Assembly (NCBI RefSeq): GCF_013376005.1
Contig: NZ_JABMJK010000002.1
Coordinates: forward strand, 558,001-622,000
Length of the DNA stretch: 64,000 nt
DNA from: Duganella sp. SG902
GTDB taxonomy: Bacteria; Pseudomonadota; Gammaproteobacteria; Burkholderiales; Burkholderiaceae_D
Reading direction: 5' to 3'
Shown: in pieces, positions 37,754 to 45,111 of the stretch
How positions within the stretch are numbered: the stretch's first letter is position 1
How the letters are laid out: the number at the start of each line of letters is the position of its first letter
Position numbers and translations under genes: made by a program
The notes under the pieces: model-generated
Databases searched by the model: none
What the model was told of the DNA's origin: nothing
The model's input: only the letters and a program-made list of their open reading frames with translations

Positions 37754-37769
37754 TGGCGTGCTCCTTGTT
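37754..37769 (+). promoter_or_regulatory. Possible sigma-54-type promoter for fliE
   Basis: TGGC at 37754-37757 and TTG at 37765-37767 are spaced as in the -24/-12 consensus, although the -12 element is TTGTT rather than TTGC. It would start transcription near 37780, just ahead of the fliE ribosome site. No activator-binding site was recognised, and no other flagellar gene here shows a comparable site. Confidence 0.3.
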
Positions 37770-37802
37770 ATTCTGCTACCACGTAGAAAAAAGGAGTCAG
37801 CA

Positions 37803-38147
37803 ATGATTACAGGTGGAATTGACAGTAGTCGAATCCAGGCCATGATCGCGCAGTTGAAAGCGCACGCCACCAAGCCGGACTTGCAGCCGCCGGTGATCGC
37901 CACCGAGCCGGCGGCGGTGCCCAAGGCGGACTTTTCGGACGCGTTGAAAAAGTCGCTGGACGCGGTCAACGCCAGCCAGGTGGAGGCGGACGGCATGAGC
38001 AAGCGCTTCGCCATGGGCGACGACAGCGTGAGCCTGTCGGATGTGATGATCGCGCAACAAAAAGCCAGCATCAACTTCCAGGGCACGATCCAGGTGCGCA
38101 ACAAGCTGGTGTCGGCCTACCACGACATCATGAACATGCAGGTCTAA
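37803..38147 (+). CDS. fliE: Basal-body protein FliE
   Basis: FliE joins the MS-ring and export gate to the rod. The 114-residue protein has a disordered first half and the conserved FliE C-terminus (FSDALKKSLDAVNASQVEAD, then LSDVMIAQQKASINFQGTIQ and VRNKLVSAYHDIMNMQV). AAGGAG lies seven bases before the ATG at 37803. The stop codon is three bases from a perfect 90-bp palindrome. Confidence 0.96.
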   Translation: MITGGIDSSRIQAMIAQLKAHATKPDLQPPVIATEPAAVPKADFSDALKKSLDAVNASQVEADGMSKRFAMGDDSVSLSDVMIAQQKASINFQGTIQVRNKLVSAYHDIMNMQV

Positions 38148-38150
38148 AAC

Positions 38151-38240
38151 TCCGGGGTCAGGTCCTCCATTTCTACACGAGCCCAGCGGTAGGCGCGCCT
38201 ACCGCTGGGCTCGTGTAGAAATGGAGGACCTGACCCCGGA
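38151..38240. repeat. Perfect 90-bp palindrome with GGGGTCAG ends
   Basis: Bases 38151-38195 and 38196-38240 are exact reverse complements with no spacer. The ends read TCCGGGGTCAG and CTGACCCCGGA. The element fills almost the whole space between the convergent genes fliE (stop at 38147) and the YcgR-type gene (stop at 38242). It shares its GGGGTCAG termini with the inverted repeat at 15637-15721. It could form a very stable hairpin in either transcript and so end both. It contains no gene. Confidence 0.95.
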
Positions 38241-38241
38241 T

Positions 38242-39021
38242 TTAGGTGAGGCCGGCGATGCGGGCGTTGCGCTCGCGCTCCAGCCGGGTGATGTAGCGCT
38301 GCACGTAGGCCAGCATGCCGCGCGGGATGTTGACGAACTCGCAACCCAGCCGGCGGTTGGTCTTGTTGTTCAGCAGCGTCAGGTCGAGCGAGTTGCGCAC
38401 CTGTAGCGCGGTCGTCACCTGGCCGATCTCCGGCAGGTCGATGCGGCAGTCGGCGTAGTTCTTGCCGATGGCGTCGCCCAGCAGCATTTTGTTGTCCAGG
38501 ATGGCGATGCCGCCGCAGCTGATGTCGGCCAGCGGGAAGGTGGTCGGCCCGCCCAGCTCGGCCGGCAGCGCGATCTGCACCCGCACCGGGTTGGTCACCG
38601 GCGTGGCGATCCGGTAATACTCGCGCCGCTGCAGGCGGATCAGGGTCTCAGGGAACGGTATCCTGAAGGCCGGGTTGCCCTCGTGGGTGGTGGCCTCGAT
38701 CTGGTCGGCGGCGAACAGGATGCGCACCTTGTCCAGCGTGGTCTCGAACGACAGCTGGCGCGAGGCCAGGATGCGCTTGTTCTGCTCCTGGTCGATCGAA
38801 CAGTCCAGGTAGACCGCGTTGCCGGGCTCGTCCACGTCCAGGATGGAGGTCACGCACACGTCGGCTTCGCCATGGATCAACATGCGGATCAGCTGGTTTT
38901 TCTCGCCGATGCCGCGCAGCAGGGCAAAGATCTCGCGCCGCGATTCGACCTCAAAATCGTGCCAGTTTTCCAATTCCGCATCCTGAAAGTGTGGGTACAT
39001 CTGGGGGCCAATTCGCGTCAA
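38242..39021 (-). CDS. ycgR: YcgR-type c-di-GMP-binding flagellar brake protein
   Basis: YcgR proteins bind cyclic di-GMP and slow the motor. The 259-residue protein has an N-terminal YcgR-like domain (residues about 20-130). The PilZ domain has the binding motif QRREYYRIATP near 135 and DISCGGIAI near 175. Two starts are possible. The TTG at 39021 overlaps the stop of the upstream gene (TTGA), suggesting coupling; the ATG at 39000 is seven codons in. It is last in the fliD-to-ycgR run. The diguanylate cyclase gene at 46999-48588 could supply its ligand. Confidence 0.88.
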   Translation of the reverse strand: MTRIGPQMYPHFQDAELENWHDFEVESRREIFALLRGIGEKNQLIRMLIHGEADVCVTSILDVDEPGNAVYLDCSIDQEQNKRILASRQLSFETTLDKVRILFAADQIEATTHEGNPAFRIPFPETLIRLQRREYYRIATPVTNPVRVQIALPAELGGPTTFPLADISCGGIAILDNKMLLGDAIGKNYADCRIDLPEIGQVTTALQVRNSLDLTLLNNKTNRRLGCEFVNIPRGMLAYVQRYITRLERERNARIAGLT

Positions 39022-39356
39022 ATTTCGGTCAAGGGGATGCTGGTGTCCGGCGCCGGGGGCAGGGGCAGACCAGACTTTTGCGCTGCTTCAATATGATATA
39101 GCCAGGCCAATAGTTCCGCAATTGTACGATAGAGGATGGGGGGGATTTGTTGGTCCAGATCAACTTCCATGAGCAGGGAAACAAGTTCCTTGGACTCGTG
39201 GATGGCCACCCCGGCCTCCTGCGCGACGTGGATGATCTGCTCGGCCACCAGGCCGCGGCCCTTGGCCACCACCTTGGGCGCCGGCTGGCCGCTGTCGTAG
39301 GCCAGCGCCACCGCCTGCTGCAGCGGCTTGCGCGGGGCGTCATCCGTCATGGCCAT
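39018..39356 (-). CDS. FlhB C-terminal-domain-like protein
   Basis: This 112-residue protein resembles only the cytoplasmic C-terminal domain of FlhB/YscU export-switch proteins (AVALAYDSGQPAPKVVAKGR, then GVAIHESKELVSLL and IPPILYRTIAELLAWLYHIE). It lacks the membrane domain. The NPTH autocleavage motif, which would precede AVAL, is also absent. It overlaps the 3' end of the upstream FliK-like gene, and FliK normally acts on this FlhB domain. The pair may therefore work together. A closely placed second ATG at 39350 has better spacing to AGGAGG. Its role is not established. Confidence 0.82.
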   Translation of the reverse strand: MAMTDDAPRKPLQQAVALAYDSGQPAPKVVAKGRGLVAEQIIHVAQEAGVAIHESKELVSLLMEVDLDQQIPPILYRTIAELLAWLYHIEAAQKSGLPLPPAPDTSIPLTEI

Positions 39357-40911
39357 CCTCCTCCTGGCTGATGGTCAGCGACGACAGTTGCGCGCCGGCC
39401 GCCGCCATCGCGCTTTCCAGCTGGCCGGCGTAGGCGCGCAGGGTGCTGGCGCTGCCGTCGCTGTCGGTCTGCACCTGGATGTGGACCTGCTCGCCGATCA
39501 GCGTCACCGCCGCCGACACCGCGCCCAGCAGCGGCAGCCGGAAACGCACGCCGCTGCGCCAGATCTGCTCCTGGCCGGCCTCGGCGTCGCCGCCGCCGTC
39601 CGGCCGACCCTCGCGCTGGTCGCGCCGCACTTCCCATTGCATGTCCTGGCCCGGCCACGCCTGGCCCTGCCACAGCACGCGGTGCTGTTCCTGCGTGTGC
39701 AATTGCTGGTTGATCATCTGCGCGGCGCTCAGGTCGGGGCCGCCGCTGGCCGCGCGCGCGGCCGCCTCGCCGCCTTGCTGCAGCAGGCGCTGCATCTGCG
39801 GCTCGCGCATCAGCTCGGCCAGCGGGCGCTCGCCCTTGGCCCACTCGGCCACGTGCGATTCGTAGAACAGGCCGCTCTTGGAGATGGTGTCGTGCAGCTT
39901 TTGCGCCAGCACGTCGGTGTCGGGCGCGGCGTTGCCGAACAGGGCGGTCTTGCCGATCAGGGCGGCCTGCGCGGCCTGTCCTGCCTGGGTGGTGGTGCTG
40001 AGGATGGTGGTGAGCACGCGGGCGGCGCTGCTCAGCGTGGCTTGCGGGGTGTTGGCGGTCAGCGCCGGCAGTTCATGCGCCGGCGTCAGCGGCGCCTTGC
40101 CCAGCAGGGTGGCGGCCAGGCTTTGCGGCTTGGCGCCGTCGGCCGGCGCGGCGGCGGCAGGGTTGCCCGCCGTCAGGGTGGCGGCGGCCTGGGCCTGGGC
40201 GGCGCCCGCCGGCATGCCCGGCGCGGCGGCCGCAATGGGCGTGGCGCCCGCTGGCACGGCGGGGCGGCCTGCTGGCGTGGCGGCGGCTTGCTCCGGGGTA
40301 TCCGCCGCGCCGGCCGGCAGGCCTGGCCGCGCCGAGGCTGCTGTGTTCGCCGCGTTCGGGTTGCCGGCCGCGCCGCCGGCCGCGGCGTTGGGGGCGCCCG
40401 GCCGGGGCTGGCCGGGCACGGCCTCGCCTTCGGCAGGCGCGGCGCCATCGCCGCTGGCGGCCGACTGTCCCGGCAGACCGGGTTGGCCAGCGCCGGCCGG
40501 CGGCTTGCCGCCGCCGGGCACATACACGGCGGCGCCTTGCGAGGGCAGGCTGGCCGCTTCGCCGCCTTCGGTCAGGCCGCCGTCGGTGTACAGCAGGGTG
40601 GGGGCGCCGCCCGGCGTGCTATTGCCGAGCTGGAAAGTGGGGCGCGGTTGCGCGCTCAGCACGGTCAGCGGCACGCTGGTGCCGACCTGGGTGTCGCCCG
40701 GCAGCATCAGGCGCACGGCGTTGTCGGCCACCTTGACCAGGTAGCTGCCATCCTTGAGCTTGGACATCACCTCGGCCGGCACGGTCTGGCCGACCAGGTT
40801 TTGCACGGCGCGCTGGAACGCGGCCTGGCGGCCGTCACCGATGGCGACGCCGGCGCCGGCGCCATCGGCCGGCTTGACCGGCGCGACGCTGACGTCCAGA
40901 CGCGGCAACAT
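39340..40911 (-). CDS. FliK-like flagellar hook-length control protein
   Basis: This 523-residue protein has a low-complexity Ala/Pro/Gly-rich middle (residues about 130-250). Its C-terminal domain resembles the FliK switch domain (RSGVRFRLPLLGAVSAAVTL, then VHIQVQTDSDGSASTLRAYA and LESAMAAAGAQLSSLTI). The N-terminal 90 residues look structured (DGSYLVKVADNAVRLMLPGD). It differs from the fliK at 30550 and lies between fliT and a FlhB-like gene. Whether it controls length of a structure or acts otherwise cannot be read from sequence. Confidence 0.8.
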   Translation of the reverse strand: MLPRLDVSVAPVKPADGAGAGVAIGDGRQAAFQRAVQNLVGQTVPAEVMSKLKDGSYLVKVADNAVRLMLPGDTQVGTSVPLTVLSAQPRPTFQLGNSTPGGAPTLLYTDGGLTEGGEAASLPSQGAAVYVPGGGKPPAGAGQPGLPGQSAASGDGAAPAEGEAVPGQPRPGAPNAAAGGAAGNPNAANTAASARPGLPAGAADTPEQAAATPAGRPAVPAGATPIAAAAPGMPAGAAQAQAAATLTAGNPAAAAPADGAKPQSLAATLLGKAPLTPAHELPALTANTPQATLSSAARVLTTILSTTTQAGQAAQAALIGKTALFGNAAPDTDVLAQKLHDTISKSGLFYESHVAEWAKGERPLAELMREPQMQRLLQQGGEAAARAASGGPDLSAAQMINQQLHTQEQHRVLWQGQAWPGQDMQWEVRRDQREGRPDGGGDAEAGQEQIWRSGVRFRLPLLGAVSAAVTLIGEQVHIQVQTDSDGSASTLRAYAGQLESAMAAAGAQLSSLTISQEEDGHDG

Positions 40912-40925
40912 GGCGCGCGCCCGCT

Positions 40926-41255
40926 TTAGACGCTACCGTAGGCGGTAACGACGCGCCGTTCGGCGCCGGTGGAATTGATCAGTTTGGACAGTTGCGCCAT
41001 CCACGGCATGGTCAGGTCGCGGATCTGGCGGTCGGCGTTGAGCATCTGGCGTATCAGTTCGATTTTGCGCTCGCGCTCGGCGCCGCTCATCGGCTGCTGC
41101 GGCTCCTGCGCGCGCAGCACCTGCACGTGGGCGGCGCAGCGCTGCTCGAGCGCCACCAGCGCGTCCCAGTCGCTGCGGGTGGCCGCTTGCACCATCTGCT
41201 CGGTCAGGTCGGCCATGGCGGCGTACACGGAGAGAACTTCTGGAATCGTCATCAT
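40926..41255 (-). CDS. fliT: Flagellar chaperone FliT
   Basis: FliT is the export chaperone for the cap protein FliD. The 109-residue protein is helical (MMTIPEVLSVYAAMADLTEQ, then ATRSDWDALVALEQRCAAHV and ELIRQMLNADRQIRDLTMPW), typical of FliT in Burkholderiales. It follows fliS by three bases. FliT sequences vary, so context carries part of the call. Confidence 0.87.
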   Translation of the reverse strand: MMTIPEVLSVYAAMADLTEQMVQAATRSDWDALVALEQRCAAHVQVLRAQEPQQPMSGAERERKIELIRQMLNADRQIRDLTMPWMAQLSKLINSTGAERRVVTAYGSV

Positions 41256-41258
41256 AAA

Positions 41259-41696
41259 TCAGGCGCTCGCGAGGTTGGTGGTGGGGTGGATGCCGGTGGC
41301 GGCGGGGGTGTCGGCGATCGCGTTCCAGGCGTCGCGCAACTCGGTCAGCAGGCGCTGCACTTCTTCGATGATGCTGGGGTCGTTGTTGAGGTTGGCCGTG
41401 AGCAGACGCGCGCTCATGTACTCGTACAGCGCGTCCAGCCCCTCGGCGATCTCGCCGCCGGCCTTCTTGTCGAGCGCGGCGCGCAGGCCGCTGTCGATGA
41501 TCATGATGGCCTTGGAAATCGATTTGCCCTTCTCGCCAATATTGCCACTGCGCATGCCGTTCAGCGCCGTGCTGAGCGCGACCAGCGCGCCGTCGAACAG
41601 CATCACGATCAGCTTGTGGGGACTGGCGGCCACCACGCCGGTTTCCATGCCAACCTTGGCATAGGCGCTGACACCAGTTTGTCGAGATCCGAACAT
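41259..41696 (-). CDS. fliS: Flagellin export chaperone FliS
   Basis: FliS binds the C-terminus of flagellin and prevents early polymerisation. The 145-residue protein has the FliS pattern (YAKVGMETGVVAASPHKLIV, MLFDGALVALSTAL and GLDALYEYMSARLLTANLNN). The ATG at 41696 has AGGAGAG ahead of it and gives the family start MFGSRQTGVSAYAKV. It sits between fliD and fliT. Confidence 0.95.
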   Translation of the reverse strand: MFGSRQTGVSAYAKVGMETGVVAASPHKLIVMLFDGALVALSTALNGMRSGNIGEKGKSISKAIMIIDSGLRAALDKKAGGEIAEGLDALYEYMSARLLTANLNNDPSIIEEVQRLLTELRDAWNAIADTPAATGIHPTTNLASA

Positions 41697-41724
41697 ACTT
41701 GCTCTCCTGTGAGTGCGCTTGCGG

Positions 41725-44412
41725 TCAGGCCTTGGCCATGGCCGCAAACTGCTGCGTCAAGAACGACGCGGTGGTATTCATGCTGGCGATCGAGGTGTCG
41801 AGCGCCGAGTATTGCGCGCGGTAGCGCTTCTCGATATCGGTCAGGCGGTCGCTGAAGGCGGTCTTCTGCTTGTCGATATCCTTGACGGTGTTGTTCAAGC
41901 CCTTGGTGCGGCTGGTGATGGCGCCGTCGGCGCCGAGGTAGCCGGCCGTCAGCATGTTGAGCTGATAGGCATAGCCTTGCGAAAAGCCGAAGCTGCCGCG
42001 CGAGCCGGTGGTGTCGCCGGTGACCGTCAGTTTCAGGCCCTCGATCGGCGCGCCGGCCGCGCCGGTCAGGGTCTGGCCGTCGCCGGTGGCGGTGTAGCCG
42101 CCGATGGTGCCGGCCACGTCCTTGCCATCCACCGGGGTGCCGCCGCCGAACACGGTGGCGACCGAGGTGCCGCTGGCGGTGTTGATGTGGATGTTGGACT
42201 TGGAGCCATAGCGCGTCGAGTTCAGCTTGAGCGTGCCGTCGTCGCCGACGCTGGCGGTGACGGTGGCGCCGGCGCTCGAGAACGCGCTCACGCCGTTGAT
42301 GGCCGACTGCAGCATGGTGGCCAGCTGGCTCGGGTTGTAGGTGCCGGCCGGCAGCGTGATGGTGGCGGTGTTGTTGACGTTGGACGGGGTGGTGTCGTTC
42401 AGCGTCACGGTCCAGCTGGTGTCGGCGTCGATGGTGGTCTCGGCCGGCAGCACGGCGTCGCCCTGCAGCGTGCCCTGGGTGGCCAGCTGGCTGATGTCGA
42501 TCCGGTAGTCGCCGGCCTGGGTCTTGGCGGTCGAGCTGACGAACTTGATGTCGGGGTCGGTGCCGCGGCCGACCGCCGCGAACAGGCCGGCGATGTCGCC
42601 GTAGTTGTCGTTGATCGCCTTGCCGAGCTTGCTGGAGTCCAGCGTCAGCGTGCCATCCTTCTGGAACGAGATGCCGATCTGCGACAGGTTGGTCAGCTTG
42701 CTGCCCTCCAGCCCGGTGATCGAGCTCGACATCTGGCGCCGGATCGAGGCGCTCAGGTTGCGGATGGTGGAGTCGCCCAGCAGCGGGCCGCCGGTCTTGG
42801 TGTCGGTGTTGTAGCCGCTCAGCTGGTTGATCTGCGAGTTGAGGTCGTTGTAGGCCTTGACGAAACCGCTCACCGAGCTGTTCAGCGCGGTCGAGTCCTT
42901 GGCGATGGTCAGCGTGGTGCTGCCGGTCTTGAGCGTGCTCAGGGTGACGCCGCTGATGGCGCCCGAGATGCCGGCGCTGGAGCTGGTGACGTCGATGCCG
43001 TTGACGGTGGCCTTGGTGTCGGCCGCCGCCGCCTTCTGGCTCAGGTTCTGGACGCCGGCCGGGTCGTAGCCCAGCAGCGCCTCCAGCGCCGGGTCGGCCG
43101 GGTCGCCGCCCGAGCCGCTCAGCGTGATTTTCATGGTCGAGCTGACGCCGGTGGCGCTCGAGGTCAGGATCAGGCGGTTGGGCGTGGCGTTGGTGCCGGT
43201 CGAACCGTCCGAGACGATGCTGGCGGTGACGCCGAAGTTGCCCTTGTTGATGGCCGCGACGATGCCGGCCAGCGTGTTGTTGGTGCTGTCGATCACGATG
43301 TTGCCGCTGGTGCGCGAGGAGTCGGCGGTGAAGCTGGCGCCGAGGTAGGCGCCGCCGACACCGGCCGTGAAGCCGGCCCCGGCCGGATTGGTGCCGCCCA
43401 CCGTGATCGGGCTGCCGTCGGCCGAGATCAGCGAGATGGAGCTGACCGCGGTGGTGCTGGAACCGATGTTGGCCGCGCCGGCGGCGTTGCCGATGCCGCC
43501 CGTCACCGTGCCCGACACCGCCTCGGCCACCGCGATATTCGAGCCGTCGGCGTTGGTGAATTGCAGGGTGCCGTCGGCGGCCGTGCCGCTGACGGTGATG
43601 TTGGCGTCGGCCAGCGCGCGCGCCACGGCGGTGTTGCCGCTCAGCGCCGCGTCCAGCGAGGCGGCGGTGACGCCGCCGCCGCCGGCCACGCCGGCCGCCT
43701 GCACGGCGATTTCCACGCCGCCCACCGACAGCGAATAGGTGCCGCCGCCGCTGGTGTCGATGTCGCCGAAGCTGGAGGCGCCGCCGCTGCCGAACAGGGT
43801 GGCGCTGGTGACGGTGGCGGCGGCCTTGGCCGACACCCCGGTGGTGGTGCTCTTGGCGTTGATGGCGTCGGCCAGCAGGCGCGCGCTGCGGGTGGTGCCG
43901 TCGGTGGCGATCGCGGTGTTGTTGATGGTGAGCGCGCCCGGCGTCAGGCCGCTGGTGCTGAGGCTGGCGCCGAGGGCGCCGCCGGTCAGGCCGAAGGTGC
44001 CGCCGCTGACGGTGCCGAGCGAAAAGTTAATCGTGGTCTTGGCGCCGGTGCCGATGGCCGCGGTGGTGGTCTTGTAGCCGCCCGAGGCCAGCGTCTGCGC
44101 CTGCGCCACCTGGGTGACGTTGATGCGGTAGCTGCCCGGGATCGCGGTGCCGGTGGCCGAGGCGGTCAGCACCGAGGCGTCGCCGGGCGTGGCCGACATG
44201 GTCTGGAAGCCGGACAGCGACGTCAGGCTCGACAGCGAGGACTGGAACGAGCCCAGCGCGCTGGACAGGTTGCCGAAGGCGGACACCTGCGCCAGGTAGC
44301 TGGCCGACTTCTTGTCGAAGTCCGCCAGCGGCGCGGACTCCACCGCCATCAGCTTGCTGACGATGGTGTTGACGTCGATGCCGGAACCGATGCCGGGAGA
44401 AGAGAGGCCCAC
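41725..44412 (-). CDS. fliD: Filament cap protein FliD, enlarged
   Basis: FliD caps the filament and inserts flagellin. N- and C-termini match the family (SPGIGSGIDVNTIVSKLMAV, and LDTSIASMNTTASFLTQQFA). The 895 residues are about twice the enterobacterial length (about 465). The extra length is Gly/Ser/Thr-rich middle domains with flagellin-IN-like stretches, and two related segments start near residues 92 (GSYRINVTQVAQAQTL) and 605 (GDYRIDISQLATQGTL). The start is GTG, supported by AGGAG six bases upstream. A sigma-28 promoter lies about 35 bases before it. Confidence 0.94.
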   Translation of the reverse strand: MGLSSPGIGSGIDVNTIVSKLMAVESAPLADFDKKSASYLAQVSAFGNLSSALGSFQSSLSSLTSLSGFQTMSATPGDASVLTASATGTAIPGSYRINVTQVAQAQTLASGGYKTTTAAIGTGAKTTINFSLGTVSGGTFGLTGGALGASLSTSGLTPGALTINNTAIATDGTTRSARLLADAINAKSTTTGVSAKAAATVTSATLFGSGGASSFGDIDTSGGGTYSLSVGGVEIAVQAAGVAGGGGVTAASLDAALSGNTAVARALADANITVSGTAADGTLQFTNADGSNIAVAEAVSGTVTGGIGNAAGAANIGSSTTAVSSISLISADGSPITVGGTNPAGAGFTAGVGGAYLGASFTADSSRTSGNIVIDSTNNTLAGIVAAINKGNFGVTASIVSDGSTGTNATPNRLILTSSATGVSSTMKITLSGSGGDPADPALEALLGYDPAGVQNLSQKAAAADTKATVNGIDVTSSSAGISGAISGVTLSTLKTGSTTLTIAKDSTALNSSVSGFVKAYNDLNSQINQLSGYNTDTKTGGPLLGDSTIRNLSASIRRQMSSSITGLEGSKLTNLSQIGISFQKDGTLTLDSSKLGKAINDNYGDIAGLFAAVGRGTDPDIKFVSSTAKTQAGDYRIDISQLATQGTLQGDAVLPAETTIDADTSWTVTLNDTTPSNVNNTATITLPAGTYNPSQLATMLQSAINGVSAFSSAGATVTASVGDDGTLKLNSTRYGSKSNIHINTASGTSVATVFGGGTPVDGKDVAGTIGGYTATGDGQTLTGAAGAPIEGLKLTVTGDTTGSRGSFGFSQGYAYQLNMLTAGYLGADGAITSRTKGLNNTVKDIDKQKTAFSDRLTDIEKRYRAQYSALDTSIASMNTTASFLTQQFAAMAKA

Positions 44413-44446
44413 GATGTGCTCCTAAGTAAAACAATAATATAAGACA

Positions 44447-44473
44447 ATATCGGCAGAATCAAACCGGACTTGA
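44447..44473 (-). promoter_or_regulatory. Sigma-28 promoter for fliD-fliS-fliT
   Basis: On the - strand: TCAAGTCC, 11 bases, then GCCGATAT. The -10 matches seven of eight consensus bases, the -35 five of eight, and the spacing is exact. The predicted start is near 44438, giving a leader of about 25 bases that contains the AGGAG of fliD. The rest of the fliD-flaG gap (44474-44630) holds nothing else I recognise. Confidence 0.65.
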
Positions 44474-44630
44474 GAGGGGAGAACACCCGCCAGTTCGCGC
44501 GAAGCGGATACAGGCGGCAGCGTTAACGGGCTGGAAAGACGTGCTGACGCGCAGCAATGGCGGAGACGGCGCTCCCGGGGTCAGGATGCCACAGATGGGA
44601 AAAAAGCGGCGCGCGCGGGGCGCGGCCGCC

Positions 44631-45020
44631 TCAGGCGGTTTGCTGGATCAGCAGACCGGTGCTGGATTTGGCCTCCAGCGATTTGGCGATTTCCAGCGCC
44701 TCGGGCGTGGGAATCTGGCGCAGCACTTCCTTGGTGGTCTGGTCGACCACCTTGACCACGGTGCGCTTGCTGTCGCTGTCGATGGAGAACTCCAGGCCCT
44801 GCGACTTGGCCTGCACCGACTTGTTCAGCTGCGACACCGCCTCGCTCACCTGCTCGAGCGAGGGCGCGGCCGCCGGCGCGCGCACCGCGGCGGCGGTCTC
44901 GACGGCGGTGGCCGGGGCGCGCGCGGCGCCCTGGGCGGCGGCGTCGGAACTGACCGGGGCGCGCTCGGCCGGGCGGCCGCTCGCGGCCGAGGTGGCCGAG
45001 CCTATGGTATCGATAGTCAT
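44631..45020 (-). CDS. flaG: Flagellar protein FlaG
   Basis: FlaG is a small protein linked to filament length and cap function, with an unclear mechanism. The 129 residues have an Ala-rich N-terminus. The FlaG C-terminal domain runs from about 65 to 125 (AVSQLNKSVQAKSQGLEFSI, then SKRTVVKVVDQTTKEVLRQI and PTPEALEIAKSLE). It lies between fliC and fliD, its usual position. A strong terminator separates it from fliC, so it may depend on read-through. Confidence 0.92.
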   Translation of the reverse strand: MTIDTIGSATSAASGRPAERAPVSSDAAAQGAARAPATAVETAAAVRAPAAAPSLEQVSEAVSQLNKSVQAKSQGLEFSIDSDSKRTVVKVVDQTTKEVLRQIPTPEALEIAKSLEAKSSTGLLIQQTA

Positions 45021-45035
45021 GATGCTTCCTTTACG

Positions 45036-45066
45036 AAAAATCCCCGACTGATGAAATCAGCCGGGG
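45036..45066 (-). terminator. Rho-independent terminator after fliC
   Basis: On the - strand an 11-bp stem with one mismatch (arms 45056-45066 and 45042-45052, loop of three) is followed by ATTTTTC. It lies about 45 bases after the flagellin stop and should end the abundant flagellin transcript ahead of flaG. Confidence 0.8.
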
Positions 45067-45111
45067 AACCTGGTTACGGCGGCGCTTGCGGCGCCGTCTC
45101 ATCCCCGGATT

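Noticed and set aside
41713..44442. A + strand open frame of about 900 codons opposite fliD
   Set aside because: It is an antisense shadow of FliD with Gly/Arg/Ala-biased composition and no motifs.
44577..44584. A third GGGGTCAG near flaG
   Set aside because: There is no inverted partner arm nearby, so it is probably chance in GC-rich DNA.
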